In this document: positions 13,833 to 19,914 of the stretch, one piece after another
Numbering within the stretch: position 1 is the stretch's first letter
Layout: every line of letters begins with the position of its first letter
NCBI GenBank assembly: GCA_937957685.1
Contig: CALGAO010000048.1
Location: 1-19,914 of the forward strand
From: an uncultured Paenibacillaceae bacterium
GTDB taxonomy: Bacteria; Bacillota; Bacilli; Paenibacillales; DA-C8
Direction: 5' to 3'
DNA length: 19,914 nucleotides
The notes under the pieces: generated by a model
What the model was told of the DNA's origin: nothing
Database searches by the model: none
What the model saw: only the letters and a program-made list of their open reading frames with translations
Made by a program: the position numbers and the translations under genes

Positions 13833-14912
13833 ATGAACGCGATATTGAGGGAAGATTTCGAATACATCGCCTCAGCCGGGCTGGACTGGGACAGGCTCGA
13901 TCATCGCACCGTGTTCATCACCGGGGGAACTGGCTTCCTCGGTTCGCTGCTCATCCGTTTCCTTCATTATCTGAATGAGACTCGCAGGCGCGGGATCCGA
14001 ATCGTGGCGCTTGTTCGCGATCCGGGCAAGGCGCGTGCCATTCTTGGGGACGCGGATGTCGTGCTGGTGCAAGGCGATATGTGTGCGCTTCCTCCTCTGC
14101 CGATGGAGATCGATTACATCTTCCATTGCGCAGCGGTGACGAATTCGAAGCTGATGATCGAGCAGCCGGTGGAAGTGACCGAAGGGATGGTCCTCGGCAC
14201 GTATGAGATCATGAAGCTGGCCAGGCTCAAGAAGGTGAGCAGCGTGGTGTATCTGTCCTCGATGGAGGTGTACGGTCAGATCGGCGCTGAGGACCGCGAG
14301 ACGGTGGAGAGCGATCAGGGGTACGTGGATCTGTACAATGCGCGCAGCTCCTACCAGATGGGCAAGCGGATGGCGGAGCATATCTGTTTCAATTACTGGA
14401 CGGAATACGGCGTTCCGGTGAAGGCGGCGAGACTCGCACAGACCTTCGGCGCCGGCGTGCTCGACACGGAACGGCGGGTGTTCGCCCAGTTCGCCAGAAG
14501 CGTGATGGCAGGCGAGGACATCGTGCTGCACACGGACGGCACCTCGATGGGCAACTACTGCTATTCGGCCGATGCGGTGCTGGGCCTCTTCTATCTGCTG
14601 TTGAAGGGTGAAGATGGACAGGCCTACAACATCGTGAATGAGCAGGCCAGCATGACCATCCGCGACATGGCGATGCTCGTGGCGGAGCGCGTATCCGGCG
14701 GCGCGATCTCGGTCACCTTCGACATTCCCGAATCCAATGTGTACGGATATGCCCCGAAGAGCCGGATGCGGCTGTCGGCCGGCAAGCTGCGCAGCCTGGG
14801 CTGGAAGCCGAAGTACAACCTGGAGCAGATGTATAGCAGGATGATCGCATATCTGGCAGATATCGACATGACTGAACAATATGATCCGATCGGGGAAACG
14901 TCGGTAATATAA
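13833..14912 (+). CDS. Extended-SDR NAD(P)-dependent epimerase/dehydratase/reductase
   Basis: The 359-residue protein has an N-terminal Rossmann fold with TGGTGFLG (residues 30-37), FHCAAVTN (97-104), YLSSMEVYG (140-148) and the catalytic YxxxK as YQMGK (174-178). This is the complete signature of extended short-chain dehydrogenases acting on nucleotide sugars. The C-terminal part (QAYNIVNEQASMTIRDMA; SAGKLRSLGWKPKY) matches the substrate-binding region of that family. In Haemophilus Bcs1 an IspD-type cytidylyltransferase is fused to an SDR that reduces a sugar phosphate. The direct neighbourhood here suggests a comparable two-step supply of a CDP-activated alditol, but epimerase or dehydratase activity is equally possible. 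Start ATG 13833 has AGGAG ten bases upstream. Confidence 0.85.
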   Translation: MNAILREDFEYIASAGLDWDRLDHRTVFITGGTGFLGSLLIRFLHYLNETRRRGIRIVALVRDPGKARAILGDADVVLVQGDMCALPPLPMEIDYIFHCAAVTNSKLMIEQPVEVTEGMVLGTYEIMKLARLKKVSSVVYLSSMEVYGQIGAEDRETVESDQGYVDLYNARSSYQMGKRMAEHICFNYWTEYGVPVKAARLAQTFGAGVLDTERRVFAQFARSVMAGEDIVLHTDGTSMGNYCYSADAVLGLFYLLLKGEDGQAYNIVNEQASMTIRDMAMLVAERVSGGAISVTFDIPESNVYGYAPKSRMRLSAGKLRSLGWKPKYNLEQMYSRMIAYLADIDMTEQYDPIGETSVI

Positions 14913-14944
14913 TCTCGCAGTTGAAAGATGCAGGGGGTACATCC

Positions 14945-16165
14945 GTGCAAGAGAATTTGATAGAGTCAGCATATGTCCTGTATCGGAAGCTGAAGTCCTT
15001 CTTAGCAAGCATTCTGTATTATCTTTGCCGGCTCTTGCCAATCTCTCGATACAAGATTGTGTTATCGAGTTTTGAGGGGAGACAGGGCTACGCATGCAAT
15101 CCCAAATATATAGCTGAAGAACTGGCCAGAAGAAATAAAGAGAGACCAGAATGCGAGAGATATGAATTGGTATGGCTGGTCAACAGGATGGACAAAGAGT
15201 TTCCGCCATTTATCAGAAAAGTGAAAAACACCGTTTGGAACCGAGCCTTTCATCTCTCTACCGCAGCTGTATGGGTAGATACTCACCGCAAGCCGCTCGA
15301 GACCAGGAAGCGTAAAGGTCAATTTTATATCAACACCTGGCATGGCGCGATCGGATTTAAACCAGTAGGTGCGCTTAGGGGAAGCAAACTTCCGAAGATC
15401 GCTTATCTTGTTAGCAAGCATGATTCAGAACTTATTGATGTTTTTTTGTCCAATTCGGAGTGGTGCAGTGAATTATATTACAAGGCATTCTTCTATGAGG
15501 GCCAGGTTCTCAAGACCGGGTCTCCAAGATGTGATGCGATTAACCGGAGGAGCCAGTTGAGGGAGTTAATCCGCAGGCGGTATCATCTGCCTTTGGATGC
15601 GAATATTTTGCTGTACGCACCTACGTTTCGTGGCGGCTATCAGAAGACGGGTGTGGATGCCAAACAACAAGATAGTAGCCTTGATATGGAACAGTTGCTC
15701 CAGAACTTAAAGGAAAAGTTTGGTGGAGATTGGTATATCTTTGTCCGATTTCACCCATTACTCGCTTCCAAAAAACACCAGTATAACCATACGGCCCCGA
15801 AGATCATCGACGTGACGGCATGGGATGATGCATACGAATTGTTGGCTGCCTCGGATGCCTTCATTTCAGATTATTCGAGTCTGGCTTTTGATGCATTAGC
15901 GATGAGTGTGCCCGTCTTTATCTATGCCGAAGATATGCGGGAATATTCAGAAGAACGGGGAGAACTCTTGTGGCACAAGGAGGAACTCCCCTTTCCAGTT
16001 GCCATGAACAACGATGAGTTACATCGGTTCATTCAGCGGTTTGATATCGTCCGCTATAAATTGAAAATTGAACAGTTTGCAGATAAAGTTGGTTTACTTG
16101 AAGATGGACAAGCCAGCAGCCGTGTGGCGGATCTAATCGATGCTCATACAGGTGGCAGATTATGA
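14945..16165 (+). CDS. CDP-glycerol glycerophosphotransferase family protein (TagF/TarL type)
   Basis: This 406-residue GT-B protein transfers an alditol phosphate from its CDP ester to an acceptor in the family that polymerises wall teichoic acid. Visible signatures are NTWHG (residues 130-134), RFHP (268-271) and SDYSS (308-312), which contain the catalytic histidines and CDP-phosphate-binding residues of TagF. The N-terminal hydrophobic and basic stretch (about residues 15-40) probably attaches it to the inner face of the membrane. GTG 14945 is preferred because CAGGGGG lies seven bases upstream; TTG 14921 is also in frame. The stop overlaps the next start (ATGA). From here on the DNA is visibly richer in A/T than the flagellar genes. 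It probably uses the CDP product of the upstream pair. Confidence 0.88.
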   Translation: MQENLIESAYVLYRKLKSFLASILYYLCRLLPISRYKIVLSSFEGRQGYACNPKYIAEELARRNKERPECERYELVWLVNRMDKEFPPFIRKVKNTVWNRAFHLSTAAVWVDTHRKPLETRKRKGQFYINTWHGAIGFKPVGALRGSKLPKIAYLVSKHDSELIDVFLSNSEWCSELYYKAFFYEGQVLKTGSPRCDAINRRSQLRELIRRRYHLPLDANILLYAPTFRGGYQKTGVDAKQQDSSLDMEQLLQNLKEKFGGDWYIFVRFHPLLASKKHQYNHTAPKIIDVTAWDDAYELLAASDAFISDYSSLAFDALAMSVPVFIYAEDMREYSEERGELLWHKEELPFPVAMNNDELHRFIQRFDIVRYKLKIEQFADKVGLLEDGQASSRVADLIDAHTGGRL

Positions 16166-18339
16166 CGAAAGAACAAAAAGGAATATTTAGACGGTTTGAC
16201 TACTATTTTTCAAGATTCAAGTCCATGCCGATGGCGTTATACGGTTTAGGTATCCATACACGCAACATATTGGAGCAAGCAATCGATTACAACATCGTTG
16301 GCATCGTGGCGAATGAGCGGATCGGCGAGAGACTGTACGGTAGAGAGGTTATGAGCGTTGATGTAATAGAGAACCAGGTCAAGATCATCGTGATCGTAGC
16401 CCAGCCCAAGTCAGTTAGAACAATCTATAGCCGGATCTGTCATCTGGAGAGCAGAGGCATTGAGATCTATGATATTTATGGCGCCAGATGTGGGAAGTAT
16501 CATAACCAGCATCTGGAGATCAAGCATAATCAATATTGGGACTTGTGCTTCGATCGATTAAAGGAAGCGATTGATCGGTATGAGATTGTCTCATTTGATC
16601 TGTATGACGCTTTGGTCATGAGGAAGGTTCCCTCCATCGAATGTCTGTGGGACATGATGGATACAGAGTTGAAGGAAGAAGGAAGTGAGTTGGATTTCAA
16701 GTATGAGAGACAGAGAGCTGAGCAACAGTTGATCGGGCAAGGTGTCCTGCCAACCATAGAGCAAATTTACCGGCGGTTGTTGGATAACAACCAGAAGCTG
16801 ACCTTACAACAATCCTGGTCGTTGATGCACAGGGAGCTTTTGCTGGAGAAAAGGTTTGTCGCCCCGCGAGACAGCGTGGTCGATGCCTTTCGCTATGCGA
16901 GGCAACAAGGCAAAAGGATCTATATTCTAGCAGACATACATCTGACCACCAGGATCATCCTCGATCTGCTTCTGCAATGCAACATTGAGGAGGTTGAAGA
17001 AAGCTGCATCTTGGTATCCTGCGAGCAGCAGAGAAGCAAGCGTGATGGTTCATTGTACGAACTGCTGGCACAGATTGCGGGAGAGGGCAGGATCCTACAT
17101 GTCGGGAGTTTGAGCCTTGCTGATCTTCAGATGGTTGAATCATATGGGATCGATGTTTGCTGTTTGATGAGCGCGTATGAAATGATCACGGCATCATCTG
17201 CCGGGAGAGCTATGGAGCAGCCGTTGAAGCTGATGGAGAAGGTAATGACCGGGCTGTTTGCTACCAGGTCATTCAGCGACCCTTTTGCGTTATCGTCGAC
17301 CCGTGGATTCTTGCATTTCGCTGATATGCGTCAATTGGGGTATAGTTGCTTTGCACCGATGACGGTTGCTTTTATGGCATGGCTGATCAGAACATTCCAG
17401 AACCATGCCGGTTCAGCGATCCTGTTCTCCTCCAGAGATGGTTATTTCCTGTACAGACAATATCAGCTTTTTCGGCAACAGCACCTTTATTTGGGACTCC
17501 CCGAAGGGATTTATTTCTATATATCACGCAGAGCAGCTACTGTAGCCAGCATTTGGACTGAGGAAGATATAGTCAATATCGTCCGATCCATCTTCACCTT
17601 ATCCAGGGGTAGCCTGATCGAGCTGCTGAAGCAACGATTGGGGATTGCATTTGATCCGGCGGACCGGCTTCTGAACCGTTCCGTGTCGGAGCTGAGAGAA
17701 GAGGATCAGGAGGCGATTGTCGCCAGAGTCTTGGACATGAAATCATTGATTCTGGACAATGCCAAGGTCGAGCGAAACAACTATCTGAACTATTTACAGA
17801 GTCTAAATCTGGGATCGTTTGATCGGATCTACCTGTTTGATTTGTATACGAAGGGAACTGGCAGAGCGGCCTTGAGTAAAATTATGAATCGACCAATTGA
17901 TCTGATTTGTTACGGTGTCAAGGATTATCCAAATGCATTTATCTCCACGATGGAAGGAGTGTACAGCATGATCACCGAGGATCAGTCGTGGTCGTTCAGC
18001 TGGTTTGAGAGATGTTATCAATTGTTCGAGATCATTTACTCCTCCCTGGAGGGACAGTTAAGATGTTTCGATGAAGCGGGAAGGCCGCTGTTTGTAGAGA
18101 ACAGTAAATATAACGCTCAAACGATTAAGGAAGCTCAAACAGGCGTCCTGGAATACATCCAGGATCTTGAGCAGCTTGACGGTAAATGGTACGAACGGGA
18201 GACGCGTCCTGAATGGCTTGATTCGACGATTAGGTTGCTGGCTAGCGCCAAAGTGTCTGAGCACATTCGACATGGGTTTATGTATTACGACAGTTTCGCA
18301 ACCGAGTCACCTTTGAATATGTGGGATATTATCGTGTAG
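16162..18339 (+). CDS. Large multidomain HAD-like protein (COG5610 type)
   Basis: The 725-residue protein starts at ATG 16162, overlapping the preceding stop by four bases, so translation is coupled. Residues about 20-85 form a Rossmann-like domain (MALYGLGIHTRNILEQ; IIVIVAQPKS). The HAD motif I is FDLYDALVMR (D146 as likely nucleophile); Tyr stands where phosphatases have the second Asp, as in dehalogenase-like members, and the next Thr is Ala. IYILADIHL (about 253-261) is near the position of motif II. A second region from about residue 385 carries SSRDGYFLY and FDLYTKGTGR, as in other COG5610 proteins linked to surface-polysaccharide loci. No membrane segment is seen. Role unknown; the altered motif I makes plain phosphatase activity uncertain. 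Confidence 0.75.
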   Translation: MTKEQKGIFRRFDYYFSRFKSMPMALYGLGIHTRNILEQAIDYNIVGIVANERIGERLYGREVMSVDVIENQVKIIVIVAQPKSVRTIYSRICHLESRGIEIYDIYGARCGKYHNQHLEIKHNQYWDLCFDRLKEAIDRYEIVSFDLYDALVMRKVPSIECLWDMMDTELKEEGSELDFKYERQRAEQQLIGQGVLPTIEQIYRRLLDNNQKLTLQQSWSLMHRELLLEKRFVAPRDSVVDAFRYARQQGKRIYILADIHLTTRIILDLLLQCNIEEVEESCILVSCEQQRSKRDGSLYELLAQIAGEGRILHVGSLSLADLQMVESYGIDVCCLMSAYEMITASSAGRAMEQPLKLMEKVMTGLFATRSFSDPFALSSTRGFLHFADMRQLGYSCFAPMTVAFMAWLIRTFQNHAGSAILFSSRDGYFLYRQYQLFRQQHLYLGLPEGIYFYISRRAATVASIWTEEDIVNIVRSIFTLSRGSLIELLKQRLGIAFDPADRLLNRSVSELREEDQEAIVARVLDMKSLILDNAKVERNNYLNYLQSLNLGSFDRIYLFDLYTKGTGRAALSKIMNRPIDLICYGVKDYPNAFISTMEGVYSMITEDQSWSFSWFERCYQLFEIIYSSLEGQLRCFDEAGRPLFVENSKYNAQTIKEAQTGVLEYIQDLEQLDGKWYERETRPEWLDSTIRLLASAKVSEHIRHGFMYYDSFATESPLNMWDIIV

Positions 18340-18350
18340 GGGTTATGCTG

Positions 18351-19914
18351 ATGAGAATATTTGTGAAGAACCAATTGTTAGGAATCGTGGAAGTGCTGAA
18401 GGAAGCGCACGACTACTTAAGAACGTTTATCGTCTCAAAACAGCATGCAGAAGCGATTGAAGTGTTGGCCACTTGTCAGGATGGAGCTGTTGCGATTGGC
18501 ACCACGATGGAGCAGTCTGGACAACCGGTCGAGGAATGCATACGGGTACTTGAGTCGTATTGTGAGCAGCTTTACTATATCAGCCAGAATGTGCAGAATG
18601 CGCAATATAATATTCAATTGGCCTATCGGGTGCTGGATGAGCAGGTCAGTTATGTGGAGCAGTTTATCCGTGAGAGATTGAATGTAACGTATGAAATCGT
18701 GTTTCTGCCTTACAAGGCATCCATGTGGGACAGCATGGAGAGCGTATGGCGCGCGGCGAAGCAGGACCCCAACTGTGAATGCTATGTTATCCCGATTCCC
18801 TATTACGAGAAAACTATGGGCTCCAGCGTCTCGACCATGGTGTATGAAGGCGCTGTGTTTCCTGATGATGTGCCAATTACTCCGTATGAACAGTACAATA
18901 TCGAGGAACGCAAACCGGATATCATTTATATCCATAATCCCTACGACGAATACAATTTGGTTACGTCCGTACATCCGACTTATTACTCCTACCAATTGAA
19001 GAAGCATACTCAAATGCTTGTGTATATCCCATACTATGTGACGGGAGGAAGTATCCCTGAGATCCACACAACCTTCCCGGTTTATAAATATGCGGACAAG
19101 ATCGTGATTCAATCTAATCATCTGAAGAAGGTGTTCAGGTCGAATGTTCCAGAAAGGAAGCTGGTGGCGCTTGGATCGCCTAAAGTAGACAAGATCGTCG
19201 AACTTCACAGAAAGCCAAGGCAAGTCCCGCCTGAATGGGAGCCAGTCATTTGTGATCGTAAGGTGATCTTTTTCAACACCAGCTTGTCGGAGTTGCTGGA
19301 GCATGGAGAGAAATCGCTAAAAAAAATGTGGGATGTGTTCTCGTTCTTCCGTATGAGAGCGCGGGAAGTCTTGCTGTGGAGACCGCATCCGCTCAGCAAA
19401 TCAACCTTGAAGGCGATGAGGTCATCGCTGTATGAGCAATATTGCGCACTGGAGCAAACCTTTCTAAACGAGAAGATCGGCATTCTGGATACGACGCCTG
19501 ACGTATCTATGTCAGTTGCGATCTCTGACGCCTATATCGGAGACCCGGGTTCGTCAGTCGTTCATTTGTTTGGCGTAGCAGGCAAGCCGATTTTCCTGCT
19601 GAACTCGTATGTTGAGGTTGACCGTGCTGGTGCGAAGAAGTTGATTGGCTGTCTGGATGCGCATATTGAGGACGGAAAGGCCTGGTTCGTTCATAGTCAT
19701 TATAACGCATTGTGCGAGATGGACCTTCAGACTGGAAGTGTTGCGATTATTGGTAGAATTCCCAATGAACCGGATAACGTTCCCAAGCTTTATCATGATG
19801 TCATCAAAGTGGACAACAAGCTGTATTTCAGTCCATCTTTAGCAAGGGAGATCCTGGAGTATGATTTGCAGACAGGTAGTTTCAGGAAGATTCCTTTCAA
19901 GAATCTGATGAACG
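18351..19914 (+). CDS. Diverged glycerophosphotransferase-like GT-B protein with propeller-like tail, 3' end beyond the window
   Basis: My translation from ATG 18351 stays open for 521 codons to the window edge. This start is eight bases after AGGGG; ATG 18345 would be too close. The N-terminal 110 residues are helical. The middle (about residues 115-420) resembles the CDP-glycerol glycerophosphotransferase fold: FLPYKASMWDS (118-128), WRPHPL (343-348) in place of RFHP, and DAYIGDPGSSVVHLF (393-407) in place of SDYSS, with the Asp shifted by Gly-Pro. After residue 440 two similar units occur, AWFVHSH...EMDLQTGS and LYFSPSL...EYDLQTGS, 47 residues apart, like blades of a beta-propeller. It starts 11 bases after the HAD gene. 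Function is inferred as transfer or recognition of a glycan phosphate. Confidence 0.75.
   Translation, partial: MRIFVKNQLLGIVEVLKEAHDYLRTFIVSKQHAEAIEVLATCQDGAVAIGTTMEQSGQPVEECIRVLESYCEQLYYISQNVQNAQYNIQLAYRVLDEQVSYVEQFIRERLNVTYEIVFLPYKASMWDSMESVWRAAKQDPNCECYVIPIPYYEKTMGSSVSTMVYEGAVFPDDVPITPYEQYNIEERKPDIIYIHNPYDEYNLVTSVHPTYYSYQLKKHTQMLVYIPYYVTGGSIPEIHTTFPVYKYADKIVIQSNHLKKVFRSNVPERKLVALGSPKVDKIVELHRKPRQVPPEWEPVICDRKVIFFNTSLSELLEHGEKSLKKMWDVFSFFRMRAREVLLWRPHPLSKSTLKAMRSSLYEQYCALEQTFLNEKIGILDTTPDVSMSVAISDAYIGDPGSSVVHLFGVAGKPIFLLNSYVEVDRAGAKKLIGCLDAHIEDGKAWFVHSHYNALCEMDLQTGSVAIIGRIPNEPDNVPKLYHDVIKVDNKLYFSPSLAREILEYDLQTGSFRKIPFKNLMN

Noticed and set aside
1..19914. CRISPR arrays, insertion sequences or prophage genes
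   Set aside because: No regularly spaced repeats, transposase motifs or phage structural genes were seen anywhere in the window.

Overview
The window looks like two unrelated genomes joined at about position 3,551-3,640. The left 3.5 kb reads entirely on the minus strand. It carries bacterial housekeeping genes whose proteins resemble the Candidate Phyla Radiation, most like Saccharibacteria: the start of nusB, a 50-residue rpmF (bL32) without a zinc ribbon, and a complete leuS. The right 16.3 kb reads entirely on the plus strand. It follows the Bacillus/Paenibacillus late flagellar gene order: the end of comF, then yvyF, flgM, flgN, flgK, flgL, yviE, fliW, csrA and hag. Its GC level, flagellin C-terminus and downstream glycan genes suggest Paenibacillus or a close relative. 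The comF gene lacks its N-terminal half exactly where the left block ends, so an assembly chimera is the simplest reading. Taxonomy is inferred from remembered family sequences, not from a search.

Left block: rpmF (with its own promoter) and nusB look like an operon. A 336-base stretch between the rpmF promoter and leuS has no convincing gene but is rich in inverted repeats. The region before leuS resembles a leucine attenuator. An extended -10 promoter lies 10 bases before a 14-codon ORF with four Leu codons, whose stop codon sits in the loop of a GC hairpin followed by eight T. A second TATAAT and a GTG start with a good Shine-Dalgarno site lead into leuS.

Right block, flagellar part: yvyF ends at a strong terminator whose left arm doubles as the -10 element of a SigD promoter for flgM-flgN-flgK-flgL-yviE. 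A weaker terminator follows yviE, then fliW-csrA. The flagellin gene hag has a near-perfect SigD promoter and a leader with a CsrA hairpin (GGA in the loop) upstream of the GGA-containing Shine-Dalgarno site. This matches the FliW-CsrA-Hag homeostatic switch known from B. subtilis. A 16-bp terminator closes hag.

Right block, glycan island: downstream of hag come six co-directional genes. They encode a GT2 glycosyltransferase with a TPR-like tail, a TarI/IspD-type cytidylyltransferase, an extended SDR, a CDP-glycerol glycerophosphotransferase-family enzyme, a multidomain HAD-like protein, and a second, diverged glycerophosphotransferase-like protein with the start of a propeller-like tail, cut by the window end. 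Together they suggest a pathway that makes a CDP-activated alditol or similar group and attaches it by phosphodiester linkage to a glycan, plausibly on flagellin. The last three genes are visibly richer in A/T than the flagellar genes, as expected for an exchangeable surface-antigen island.
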